Source of the DNA: Methylocystis echinoides
GTDB taxonomy: Bacteria > Pseudomonadota > Alphaproteobacteria > Rhizobiales > Beijerinckiaceae
Direction of reading: 5' to 3'
Assembly: GCF_027923385.1 (NCBI RefSeq)
Contig: NZ_BSEC01000001.1
Location: 2,306,501 to 2,370,500 of the forward strand
Length of the DNA stretch: 64,000 bases
Positions 15,768-25,003 of the stretch are shown in pieces; position 1 is the stretch's first letter; each line of letters starts with the position of its first letter. Below the pieces are notes generated by a model. It made no database searches. It had not been told where the DNA came from and worked only from the letters and a program-made list of their open reading frames with translations. The position numbers were made by a program, and so were the translations under genes.

Positions 15768-17570
15768 ATGCCAGACCTCTCCGCGCCGCCGCGCGCCTTC
15801 CTCGGCGTCGAAAACTCCATTCTCGGCCGGCCCTGGCGGGCGCGGCTCGACGCCCCCGGCGAGGCGACCGCGCTGGCGCTGACGCAGGCGCATGGGCTCG
15901 ACGACCTGCTCGCCCGCATCCTTGCCGGGCGGGGCGTGGGGGTGAGCGAGGCGGCGCGCTACCTCGATCCGACCATCCGCGATCTCATGCCCGACCCCTC
16001 GACCCTCACGGCGATGGACGAGGCCGTCGCGCGGCTGGCGCACGCCATCGAGACGGGCGAGCAGGTCGCCATTTTCGGCGACTACGACGTCGACGGCGCC
16101 TGTTCCTCGGCGCTGCTGATCGACTATTGGCGGGCCACCGGGGCGCCGGAGCCGCTGCTGCATATCCCCGACCGCATCTTCGAGGGCTACGGCCCCAACG
16201 CCGACGCCATCCGCATGCTCGCCGCAAAGGGCGCGAAGCTGCTCATCACCGTCGACTGCGGCACGGTCAGCCACGAGCCCTTCACTGTGGCCCGAGAGCT
16301 CGGCCTCGACGTGATCGTCCTCGACCATCATCAGGCGCCCGAGGCGCTGCCGCCGGCGATCGTCGTCAACCCGAACCGGCAGGACGATCTCTCGGGGCAG
16401 GGCGGGCTTTGCGCCGCGGGCGTGGTGTTTCTGGCGCTGGCGGCTCTCAACCGGCGTCTGCGGGCGCATGGCTTCTGGGGCGACGCCCGCCCTGCGCCCG
16501 ACCTTCTTGCCGAACTCGACCTGGTGGCGCTCGCCACCGTCGCCGATGTCGCCCCGCTGAAGGGGCTCAACCGGGCCTTCGTCGCCAAGGGGCTTTCGGT
16601 GATGCGCAACCGCGCCCGGCCGGGTCTGGCGGCGCTGATGGACGCCGCCCGGGTGGATGGGCCGCCGCGCGCCTTTCACCTTGGTTTCGCGCTCGGTCCG
16701 CGCATCAACGCCGGCGGCCGCATCGGCGACGCCGGGCTCGGCGCGCGCCTGCTCACCCTTGCCGACCCGATCGAATCCGCCCGCATCGCCCGCGAACTGG
16801 ACCAGCTCAACGGCGATCGCCAGGCGATCGAGAAGCAGGCGGTGGAGGAGGCGATCGCGCTGGCGGAGCTACTCTTCGCCCGCACCAATCGACTTTCCTG
16901 CATCGTCGTCGAGGGCGCGGACTGGCATCCGGGGGTCGTCGGCCTGATCGCCGCGCGCCTCAGAGAGCGGTTTAACCTTCCTTCATTTGCAATTGCTTTT
17001 AATGGAGAAACGGGTTCAGGTTCAGGTAGAAGTTTAAGCGGCGTCGATATCGGCAAGGCGGTTCGCCGCTGCGTTGACGCGGGGCTCGCCATCAAGGGCG
17101 GCGGTCACGCCATGGCCGCTGGCGTGACGCTGGCGCGGGACAGGGTCGCTGATTTCGCCGCCTTCATGAACGACATCCTCGCCGAGCCTGTCGAGCGCGT
17201 GCGCGCCGCCGATGCGCTGGTCATCGACGCGGCGCTCTCGGCGCGAGGGGTCACGCTCGACCTTCTGCGGCGGGTGGAGAAGGCCGGCCCGTTCGGACAG
17301 GGAAATCCCGAGCCACTCTTCGCCCTTCCGGAGCAGCGGATCGCCGACGCCGCGATCGTCGGCGAACACCATATCCGCGCCCGGCTGCGCGCCGACGACG
17401 GCGCCAGCGTCGACGCCATCGCCTTCCGCTGCGTGGGCGCGCCGCTGGGCGACGCGCTGCTGCGGGGGCGGGGCGAAACGTTTCATGTCGCCGCGCGCCT
17501 GTCCGCGAACAGCTTCCGGGGCGTGGAGCGGGTCGAAACCCGTCTCGTCGATCTCGCGCGGCCAACCTGA
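15768..17570 (+). CDS. recJ: Single-stranded-DNA-specific exonuclease RecJ
   Basis: About 600 residues, typical for RecJ. The DHH phosphoesterase motifs are clear: AIFGDYDVDGACSSALL, ITVDCGTVS and VLDHHQAP, followed by the DHHA1 domain with GSGRSLSGVDI and KGGGHAMAAGVT, and a C-terminal OB-like domain. RecJ degrades single-stranded DNA 5' to 3' in RecF recombination and mismatch repair. ATG 15768 (MPDLSAPPRAFLGVENS) is preferred; the frame is open to 15660 but upstream residues are unlike RecJ. Bases 16969-17039 use AT-rich codons in sharp contrast to the rest of the gene. Confidence 0.93.
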   Translation: MPDLSAPPRAFLGVENSILGRPWRARLDAPGEATALALTQAHGLDDLLARILAGRGVGVSEAARYLDPTIRDLMPDPSTLTAMDEAVARLAHAIETGEQVAIFGDYDVDGACSSALLIDYWRATGAPEPLLHIPDRIFEGYGPNADAIRMLAAKGAKLLITVDCGTVSHEPFTVARELGLDVIVLDHHQAPEALPPAIVVNPNRQDDLSGQGGLCAAGVVFLALAALNRRLRAHGFWGDARPAPDLLAELDLVALATVADVAPLKGLNRAFVAKGLSVMRNRARPGLAALMDAARVDGPPRAFHLGFALGPRINAGGRIGDAGLGARLLTLADPIESARIARELDQLNGDRQAIEKQAVEEAIALAELLFARTNRLSCIVVEGADWHPGVVGLIAARLRERFNLPSFAIAFNGETGSGSGRSLSGVDIGKAVRRCVDAGLAIKGGGHAMAAGVTLARDRVADFAAFMNDILAEPVERVRAADALVIDAALSARGVTLDLLRRVEKAGPFGQGNPEPLFALPEQRIADAAIVGEHHIRARLRADDGASVDAIAFRCVGAPLGDALLRGRGETFHVAARLSANSFRGVERVETRLVDLARPT

Positions 17571-17700
17571 AGCGAAACTGCCAGACTGTGGCCGGGACGA
17601 CACAGGCGCCTTCGAAAGCGGCTTTCCTTGGCGGCATGGTTACGGAACGCTTAATTTCGCCCGAATTGCGCCACGCCGCCGCCGTAACAGAACCGTGACG

Positions 17701-17715
17701 TTAACGGCGATTTAG
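17701..17715. promoter_or_regulatory. CtrA-like box TTAA-N7-TTAG upstream of rlpA
   Basis: TTAACGGCGATTTAG matches the CtrA consensus at seven of eight positions. It lies 145 bases before the chosen rlpA start and is closer to possible upstream transcription starts. Confidence 0.4.
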
Positions 17716-17860
17716 GAGTTCGGGACGATAGTTGGTGAACATTCGTCTGGTCGCGGTCCGGGCAGGGTCGCGCGTCTCTCCGGGGATCAGTCCTGGAGCA
17801 GGGGGCGTGTGTTTTCCGATAGCGGCCGCCCGAACGTCGCCTTCGACAAGGACGGTTTCG

Positions 17861-18856
17861 ATGCAATTAGACGCGAGCCGGGAGCTTAAGCACTTGTTGA
17901 CAGTGTCGCCCGTTTCGGTCGTTTCCCTCCGCAGATCGGTCCTGTTTCTGTCTCTCGCCTCTCTGGCCGGTTGTGCGTCGACCACGGCGCCCGCGCCGCG
18001 AATGCCGGGCGTCTCCTCCCTGAGCCAGATCGACCCCCGTTACGGCGTCCGCGCCAGCCCGCGCGTCGTGGCGGACGGCGAGGAAGTGCCAAAGGGCGGC
18101 GGCAACTACATGGTCGGGAAGCCCTACAAGATCGCCGGCCAGACCTATGTGCCGAGCGAAAAGCCCTATGCGGCGGTCGGCACCGCCTCCTGGTATGGCT
18201 CGGATTTCCACGGCCGGCGGACGGCCAATGGCGAGATTTTCGACCGCGAGTCGATCTCGGCGGCGCATCCGACCATGCCGCTGCCCAGCTACGCCCGCGT
18301 CACCAATCTCAAGAATTCGCGCTCGATGGTCGTGCGCGTGAACGATCGCGGGCCCTATCACGGCGGCCGGGTGATGGACGTGTCGCAGCGCGTCGCCGAG
18401 GCGCTGGACTTCCGCTCGGCGGGAACGGCCCGTCTCAAGGTCGAATGGATCGGCAAGGCCAATATGGCCGGCGACGACGACGCAAGACTGCTGGCGACGC
18501 TGCGCGACGACGGCGAGCCCGCACAGCTGGACGGCGCGGCCCCGGTGATGGTCGCGGCGAAGCAGGAGCCTTACCGCACGGCCTCTCTTGCCGAGCGTAA
18601 CGACGCCGGCGCCGTGGAGCTCGCGCCGCCGCGCGAGACCGAGATGACCGCCTATGCCGCGCCGGATGCGACAGCGACGGTCGGCGCCGACGCCGCCATC
18701 GTTCCAGCCGCCGACGACATCGACCCGGCGGCGACTGGCTCGACGCGGGCGAGCAGGCCGAAGGCCTTTTCGGTCATCCCGATGCCGCCGGTGCGGCCGT
18801 CGTCTTTCGGCCATACCGAGGCCGCTGCGCCGAAGCCGCCGCTGCGGCGGGGCTGA
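17861..18856 (+). CDS. rlpA: RlpA-family septal peptidoglycan lytic transglycosylase lipoprotein
   Basis: 331 residues from ATG 17861. A hydrophobic stretch VLFLSLASLAGC gives a lipobox with Cys for lipid attachment. The double-psi beta-barrel RlpA domain follows: GTASWYGSDFHGRRTANGEIFD, LPSYARVTNLKN, VRVNDRGPYHGGRVMDVS. The C-terminal 130 residues are low-complexity and I see no SPOR domain. RlpA cleaves denuded glycan strands at the septum or poles. The signal begins about 25 residues in, so an internal start close to 17900 is possible; the in-frame extension back to 17732 looks non-coding. Confidence 0.88.
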   Translation: MQLDASRELKHLLTVSPVSVVSLRRSVLFLSLASLAGCASTTAPAPRMPGVSSLSQIDPRYGVRASPRVVADGEEVPKGGGNYMVGKPYKIAGQTYVPSEKPYAAVGTASWYGSDFHGRRTANGEIFDRESISAAHPTMPLPSYARVTNLKNSRSMVVRVNDRGPYHGGRVMDVSQRVAEALDFRSAGTARLKVEWIGKANMAGDDDARLLATLRDDGEPAQLDGAAPVMVAAKQEPYRTASLAERNDAGAVELAPPRETEMTAYAAPDATATVGADAAIVPAADDIDPAATGSTRASRPKAFSVIPMPPVRPSSFGHTEAAAPKPPLRRG

Positions 18857-19026
18857 TCGGCGCCCGTCCTCGGGCGTCGCCGCCATGACGAACGCCTTGA
18901 CGGTCCCGCCAACGCGGCATGGCGCGCGGGCGCAATCCCGCCGTCTCATTGCAATTTCCTCGACCTGACGGCATTCTGCTTTTGCGTCGCGATATTTTGC
19001 GCACGCATGTCAGCGGAGCATGCGCC

Positions 19027-20214
19027 TTGTTCGAGTTCGCTTACAGAAAAGTTATCGCTTCCCTCTTCCTGCTCGTCGGCGTGACGATCGCCGGCGCGGT
19101 TTCGGCGCAACAATTTCAGACAAGCGCTCCGCAAGCGATCCTGATCGACGCCGCCACCAACACCGTCCTATTCGAGAAGGGCGCCGACGAGCTCGCGACG
19201 CCGGCCTCGACCGTCAAGATTCTCACGGCCGAACTCGTCTTCCGCGAACTGGCCGAAGGCCGGCTCAAGCTGACCGATCAGTTTCCGGTGTCGGAATACG
19301 CCTGGCGCAACGGCGGCGCCCCCGCCGGCGGCTCGGCCATGTTTCTCAAGGTCAACAGCAGCGCCAGCGTCGAGGATCTGCTGCGCGGCCTGCTCATCGA
19401 CTCCGGCAATGACGCCGCGCTGGTGCTGGCCGAGGGGCTCGCAGGCTCCGAGGAAGGCTTCGTCGTCCGCATGAACAAGCGGGCCGGGGAACTGGGGCTG
19501 ACCAAGTCGCGCTTCGGCAATCCATGGGGCAAGGCCAGCGACGACCAGAAGGTGACGGCGCGCGAGATGGCCAGGCTCGCCCAGCATGTGATCGAGACCT
19601 ATCCGGACTACTACAAATATTTTGGCGAGAAGGAGTTCACCTGGAACAACATCCGCCAGCAGAACCGCAATCCGCTGCTGACCATGAGCATCGGCGCCGA
19701 CGGCCTGAAGACCGGCAATATCGAGAAGGGCGAGTTCGGCCTCGTCGGCTCCGCCGTGCAGGACGGCCGCCGCCTGATCGTCGCGGTTTATGGCGCCAAG
19801 ACCGCCAAGGAGCGCGCCGAGGAGGCGCGCAAGCTGCTCGCCTGGGGCTTCCGCAATTTCGAGGAGCGGGAGCTGTTCAAGGCCGGCGAAGCCGTCGGGC
19901 CGGCGCAGGTCTATGGCGGCGCGGCGGGCTCGGTCGATCTGCGCGCCGCGAAGGACGTGAAAGTCCTTTTGCCGCGCGGCGCGACCGAACGGCTGACCGG
20001 CAAGATCGTCTATGAAGGGCCGGTGATTGCGCCGGTGACCGAGGGGCAGAAGATCGGCCGGCTCGAAATCAAGCGCGGGACGAGCACGGTTCTGGAGCAG
20101 CCGCTCGAGGCGCGCGAGGCGGTGGCGGAGGGCTCGCTGTCGCGCCGCGCTTTCGACGCCGTTTACGAATATGCCGCCGCCAAGATCCACGAGAAGCTGG
20201 CGGCCAAGAAATGA
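19027..20214 (+). CDS. dacA: D-alanyl-D-alanine carboxypeptidase (PBP5/DacA family)
   Basis: 395 residues from TTG 19027, which has GGAG 8 bases upstream and opens directly into a signal peptide (ending GAVSAQQ). The frame stays open to 18919, but no signal fits there. Catalytic motifs are SxxK at residues 61-64 (PASTVK), SGN at 126-128, and KTG in ADGLKTGN. The C-terminal PBP5_C beta domain and a last amphipathic helix (DAVYEYAAAKIHEKL) for membrane anchoring are present. It trims the terminal D-Ala from peptidoglycan pentapeptides in the periplasm. The stop overlaps the tmk start, giving the dacA-tmk-holB order seen in Rhizobiales relatives. Confidence 0.92.
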   Translation: MFEFAYRKVIASLFLLVGVTIAGAVSAQQFQTSAPQAILIDAATNTVLFEKGADELATPASTVKILTAELVFRELAEGRLKLTDQFPVSEYAWRNGGAPAGGSAMFLKVNSSASVEDLLRGLLIDSGNDAALVLAEGLAGSEEGFVVRMNKRAGELGLTKSRFGNPWGKASDDQKVTAREMARLAQHVIETYPDYYKYFGEKEFTWNNIRQQNRNPLLTMSIGADGLKTGNIEKGEFGLVGSAVQDGRRLIVAVYGAKTAKERAEEARKLLAWGFRNFEERELFKAGEAVGPAQVYGGAAGSVDLRAAKDVKVLLPRGATERLTGKIVYEGPVIAPVTEGQKIGRLEIKRGTSTVLEQPLEAREAVAEGSLSRRAFDAVYEYAAAKIHEKLAAKK

Positions 20215-20876
20215 CCGAAGCAGGCCGGTTCGTCACATTCGAGGGCGGGGAGGGCGTCGGCAAGTCGACGCAGCTCGACCTCCTTGCGGCGCATCTGCGC
20301 GCGCGCGGCCTCGAAGTGGTGACGACCCGCGAGCCCGGGGGCACGCCGCGGGCCGAGGCGCTGCGCAAGGTTCTGCTCTCCGGCCGCATCGCGCCGCTGG
20401 GGACGCTGGCGGAGGCCGCGCTCTTCGCCGCGGCGCGTCTCGATCATGTGCAAAACCTCATCGCCCCGGCGCTGGCGCGCGGCGCATTCGTGCTCTGCGA
20501 CCGCTTCACCGACTCGACCCGCGCCTATCAGGGCGCGCGCGGCGGCGTCGCGCCGCAGCAACTGGCCTTGCTGGAGCGGGCGGCGGTCGGCGCGCTGCGG
20601 CCCGATCTGACCATTGTTCTGGACCTGCCGCCGGGCGTCGGCATGAACCGGGCGGCCGAGCGCCGAGCGGCCCGCGGCCTGCGGGCGGACCGGTTCGAGG
20701 CCGAGGACGCCGTCTTCCACGAAGGGCTGCGCCGCGCCTTTCTCGACATCGCCGAGCAGGAGCCGGAGCGCTGCTGCGTCATCGACGCCGGCCAGCCGGT
20801 CGACGCGGTCGCCCGCGCCATTCGCCAGCTGGTGGAAGCGCGCTTCCTCGACGCGCAGGCCGCCGCCGCGCAATGA
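20211..20876 (+). CDS. tmk: Thymidylate kinase
   Basis: 221 residues. P-loop FEGGEGVGKSTQ near residue 10, substrate motif TTREPGGTPRAE, DRFTDSTRAYQGARGG, and LID-region arginines in RRAARGLRADRFE. It phosphorylates dTMP to dTDP for DNA synthesis. ATG 20211 overlaps the preceding stop (ATGA) and its own stop overlaps the holB start the same way, so translation is coupled across three genes. Confidence 0.95.
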   Translation: MTEAGRFVTFEGGEGVGKSTQLDLLAAHLRARGLEVVTTREPGGTPRAEALRKVLLSGRIAPLGTLAEAALFAAARLDHVQNLIAPALARGAFVLCDRFTDSTRAYQGARGGVAPQQLALLERAAVGALRPDLTIVLDLPPGVGMNRAAERRAARGLRADRFEAEDAVFHEGLRRAFLDIAEQEPERCCVIDAGQPVDAVARAIRQLVEARFLDAQAAAAQ

Positions 20877-21940
20877 GCAAAGCCCCCGTCGGTCCGCCCG
20901 AGAGCGACCGTTTCGACGACGCGCCGCATCCGCGCGAGACGCTGGCGTTGTTTGGCCATGCCGCGGCGGAGCGGGAGCTTCTCGACGCCTACAAGCGCAA
21001 CCGGCTCGCGCAGGCGTGGATCATCGGCGGGCCGGAGGGCGTCGGCAAGGCGACCCTCGCCTGGCGCGTCGCGCGGTTCCTGCTCGCCCATCCCGATCCC
21101 GCCGCGCCCGAGGTTCAGGCGGCCGAGACGCTCGCCGTGCCGGAAACGCACCCCGCCGCGCGGCGCGTGGCGACCATGGCGCTGGCCGACATCTTCCTGC
21201 TGCGCCGGCAGTGGAACGAGAAGACCAAGAAGCATTTCACCGAGATCCGCGTCGACGACGTCCGCGAGATCACGCGCGCGTTTCATCAGGGGTCCGGAAT
21301 GGGCGGCTGGCGCGTCGCCATCATCGACAGCGCCGACGACCTCAACCGCAACGCCGCCAATGCGCTGCTGAAGCTCATCGAGGAGCCGCCCGAGCGCTCG
21401 CTGTTTCTGCTCGTGGCGCATCAGCCCGGCCGCATTCTGCCGACGATCCGCTCGCGCTGCCGCAAGCTGATGCTCGGCGCGCTGACACAGGACGAGACTG
21501 TCGCGGCGGTCGCGGCGCTCGGGCCGGAATCGGGCGGGAAGGCGGACATCGCCGCCGCCGCGGCCCGCGCGGAAGGCTCGGTGCGCGAGACGCTGCGACT
21601 GCTCGGGGGCGACGCCATGCTGTTCGACACGACGGTCAACCGCCTGTTGCAAAGCCTGCCACGCGTCGACTGGCTCGGCGTGCACATGCTCGCCGACAAG
21701 CTGACCGGGCGCGACAACGAAGCCTCCTATGAGACCTTCATGCGCGCGCTGGAGCGCCATCTCGACGCCCGCGTGAAAACGCTCTCGCAGGGCGGCGCGC
21801 CGCCGGCGCGGCTGATCGGCTATGCGCGGGCATGGGACGACATTCGCGACCTCGCGCGCGAGACCGAGGTGTTCAACTTCGACAAGAAGGCGATGGTGCT
21901 GGGGGTGTTCGACCGGCTGGCGAAGGCGGAGGGGAATTAG
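20873..21940 (+). CDS. holB: DNA polymerase III delta-prime subunit
   Basis: 355 residues. AAA+ clamp-loader landmarks are GHAAAERELLDAYKRNRLAQAWIIGGPEGVGKATLA, the sensor-type segment VAIIDSADDLNRNAANALLKLIEEPP, and the SRC motif region TIRSRCRKLML. It is the stator subunit of the clamp loader that places the beta clamp on DNA. The zinc-binding cysteines of E. coli delta-prime are not visible, as is usual in Alphaproteobacteria. ATG 20873 overlaps tmk; the longer open frame to 20171 is an out-of-frame reading of tmk. Confidence 0.92.
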   Translation: MSKAPVGPPESDRFDDAPHPRETLALFGHAAAERELLDAYKRNRLAQAWIIGGPEGVGKATLAWRVARFLLAHPDPAAPEVQAAETLAVPETHPAARRVATMALADIFLLRRQWNEKTKKHFTEIRVDDVREITRAFHQGSGMGGWRVAIIDSADDLNRNAANALLKLIEEPPERSLFLLVAHQPGRILPTIRSRCRKLMLGALTQDETVAAVAALGPESGGKADIAAAAARAEGSVRETLRLLGGDAMLFDTTVNRLLQSLPRVDWLGVHMLADKLTGRDNEASYETFMRALERHLDARVKTLSQGGAPPARLIGYARAWDDIRDLARETEVFNFDKKAMVLGVFDRLAKAEGN

Positions 21941-21961
21941 GCTCCACCGACGATCCCCATA

Positions 21962-22087
21962 CCTCCCCTTTACGGGGAGGTCGGCGGTCGCAGACCGCCG
22001 GGTGGGGTTTGCGCCGTTATGACCATGATGAAGCTCGGACCCCACCCGACCCCGCTCCGCGGGGCCACCCTCCCCGTGAAGGGGAGG
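21962..22087. repeat. REPIN-like palindromic repeat, family A
   Basis: 126 bases whose two arms are inverted copies: CCTCCCCTTTACGGGGAGG at the left and the complement of CCTCCCCTTCACGGGGAGG at the right, each followed inward by a second hairpin and GGGTGGGGT. It fills the gap between convergent holB and cca and may also act as a bidirectional terminator. Sequence differs from the three family B repeats near 24.9, 28.8 and 58.7 kb. Confidence 0.75.
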
Positions 22088-22100
22088 GATGAACGCGGCC

Positions 22101-23336
22101 TTATTCCTTCCCCCGCACTGCCTCCTCCAGCAAGTGCTGCACCACGACCGGATCGCGCGGAAAGCCGGCCCTGATCCACTTCGCCTGAAGCGACTTCAGC
22201 ACTGTCCCGAGCCGCCGGCCCGGCGCCACGCCCAGCGCGATCAGATCGGCGCCCTTGATCGGGAACACCGGCGCCGGGGTCTCGTCGAGATAGGCCGCCG
22301 CCGCCAGCCATTGGGGATCGTCCGCGCGCGCGCCGCTCTCGGCGAAGGCCAGCGCCAGCGCGTCGCAGGCGGCGCGGGAGCCAGCCAGAAACAGCATCTC
22401 CCGCAAATGCGAGACAGGCGGCGGCGCTTCGCGGCCGTGCAGCGGCCCCAGCGTCCGCGCGGCCGCGACGAGACGCGCATGTTCGTCGTTCGACAGGCGC
22501 AGCCGGTCACGCAGCCGGTCGGCGTCCTCAGCCGTCAGGACGGAAAAGGCGGCGAGGCGGAGAATGGCGTCGCCCTTTTTGCCGCGCGACGCCTCGAAAG
22601 CCGCGAGCCGCTCCAGCCGCGCGGGATAGCCCATCCCCAGCAGCACCTCGATAATGCCCGCCTGCGACATCGCCCGCATGACCTCCGCCGCCCGGCGCGC
22701 CGGCAGCAGCTTGATCATCTCGGCGCGGATGCGCTCGCGCGACAGGCGGGAGAGATTGTCGCGCGCGACGATCGCCTCATGCAGCCCCTCGCGGTCGAAG
22801 CCGCCTTCGCCATGCGAGGCGTTGAAACGGAAGAAGCGCAGCACGCGCAGATAATCCTCGCGGATGCGCGTCGCGGCGTCGCCGATGAAGCGGATGCGCC
22901 GCTGGGCGAGATCGGCGAGCCCGCCCGTGTAATCGTGGAGCTGGCCGTCGGGCGTCAGCGAAAGAGCGTTGACGGTGAAATCCCGGCGCTTCGCGTCCTG
23001 CTCGAAATCGCCGCCGAAGCGGACGACGGCGTAACGGCCGTCTGTCTCGACGTCCTCGCGCAGCGTCGTCACCTCGAAGGGCGTGCCGGCGACGACGATG
23101 GTCACCGTCCCGTGCTCGATCCCGGTCGGGACGCCCTTGAGCCCCGCCGCCCGCGCCGCCGCCAGCACGGCCTCGGGCAAGGCGGTGGTGGCGAGGTCGA
23201 TCTCATGCGGCGGCAGGCCGAACAGCGCGTCGCGCACGGCGCCGCCGACGACGCGGGTTTCCGCGCCCGTCCTCGCCAGCGCGGCGAAGAGCGTGGCGAG
23301 GCGCGGATCGTCCAGAAGATGCGCCGCTGCGTTCAT
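22101..23336 (-). CDS. cca: CCA tRNA nucleotidyltransferase
   Basis: 411 residues from ATG 23336. The class II nucleotidyltransferase head has VVGGAVRDALFGL and HEIDLATTALPE, RFGGDFEQDAKRRDFTVNALS and the nucleotide-selecting region RIREDYLRVLRFFRFNA. Helical body and tail follow. It adds or repairs the 3' CCA of tRNA. The usual DxD metal pair reads E-I-D here, a conservative change in a catalytic position. The start overlaps the DUF6111 stop as ATGA. The longer open frame to 23636 is DUF6111 read out of frame. Confidence 0.93.
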   Translation of the reverse strand: MNAAAHLLDDPRLATLFAALARTGAETRVVGGAVRDALFGLPPHEIDLATTALPEAVLAAARAAGLKGVPTGIEHGTVTIVVAGTPFEVTTLREDVETDGRYAVVRFGGDFEQDAKRRDFTVNALSLTPDGQLHDYTGGLADLAQRRIRFIGDAATRIREDYLRVLRFFRFNASHGEGGFDREGLHEAIVARDNLSRLSRERIRAEMIKLLPARRAAEVMRAMSQAGIIEVLLGMGYPARLERLAAFEASRGKKGDAILRLAAFSVLTAEDADRLRDRLRLSNDEHARLVAAARTLGPLHGREAPPPVSHLREMLFLAGSRAACDALALAFAESGARADDPQWLAAAAYLDETPAPVFPIKGADLIALGVAPGRRLGTVLKSLQAKWIRAGFPRDPVVVQHLLEEAVRGKE

Positions 23337-23590
23337 TTGAAGGCGCCCGGCACGAGCCGGCCGTTCTCGACATGGGCCGGCACATAGGCGCCCTGTTCGC
23401 GCCAGGTGAAGGCGAGCGTCACCATCCCGCCGATCGCGAGCAGCAGCCCCGCAATGGTCAGCGCCGTGACGATGCGCCCGTGCCAGAGCTCCGCGACGAA
23501 GGGCCAGCGCCGTTGCAGGAGCTGGAACGTCACATAGGCGACAAAGGGCGTAAGGAAGAGAAGGGCGGTTTCGAGGAATGCGCGCCACAT
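23333..23590 (-). CDS. DUF6111 family small membrane protein
   Basis: 85 residues with two hydrophobic helices (LETALLFLTPFVAYVTFQL and ALTIAGLLLAIGGMVTLAF) and a short tail with YVPAHVENGRLVPG. It matches the alphaproteobacterial DUF6111 family, commonly found just upstream of cca, as here with a 4-base overlap. Function unknown; the coupling to cca is conserved but unexplained. Confidence 0.8.
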   Translation of the reverse strand: MWRAFLETALLFLTPFVAYVTFQLLQRRWPFVAELWHGRIVTALTIAGLLLAIGGMVTLAFTWREQGAYVPAHVENGRLVPGAFK

Positions 23591-23719
23591 GGGCGAGGAG
23601 TCTTTCCGGCGTTTGGCGAGACCCGACTATATACACTGTTTCGACGCGTCCTCCGACCCCGGCCGAAGAGGCTGGGCCGAAAGCGCGACGGAACCGATTG
23701 ATTTATTAGCTAAACAGGT

Positions 23720-23734
23720 TTAACCGCACATTAA
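23720..23734. promoter_or_regulatory. Perfect CtrA consensus TTAA-N7-TTAA
   Basis: TTAACCGCACATTAA matches the full CtrA box. It lies in the divergent gap between DUF6111/cca and the moxR operon, 123 bases before the moxR start and 130 bases before the DUF6111 start. Being palindromic, it could act on either side. Confidence 0.6.
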
Positions 23735-23856
23735 TTGTCCCGCGTCGGCGGCCATGCCCGTCGGCAAAAGCGGCGCGCCCCTCGTGAAAGACGGTGCAAT
23801 CGCGGGCGCCAATCCTTATCTTCTCTCCACCGTGGCAGATGGAACGTCCCGTCCTC

Positions 23857-24858
<1,002 letters not shown>

Positions 24859-24878
24859 GATTGTTGGAAAACCGCGGC

Positions 24879-24996
24879 GCCCCCTCCCTGTCCCTCCCCC
24901 GTTTCACGGGAGAGGGGACGCTCGCGACCGGCATTCGCGGCGCGGGCGCCAGTCTTCTCCCTCTCCCGCGTAGCGGGGGAGGGTTGGGGAGGGGGC
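24879..24996. repeat. REPIN-like palindromic repeat, family B copy 1
   Basis: 118 bases with inverted arms starting GCCCCCTCCCTG and ending GGGGAGGGGGC, and inner hairpins CCCGTTTCACGGG and CCCGCGTAGCGGG. It sits between moxR and the DUF58 gene; its right end (GGGGAGGGGG, 24986-24995) ends 8 bases before the DUF58 ATG and can serve as Shine-Dalgarno sequence. Confidence 0.8.
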
Positions 24997-25003
24997 TGTC
25001 GCC

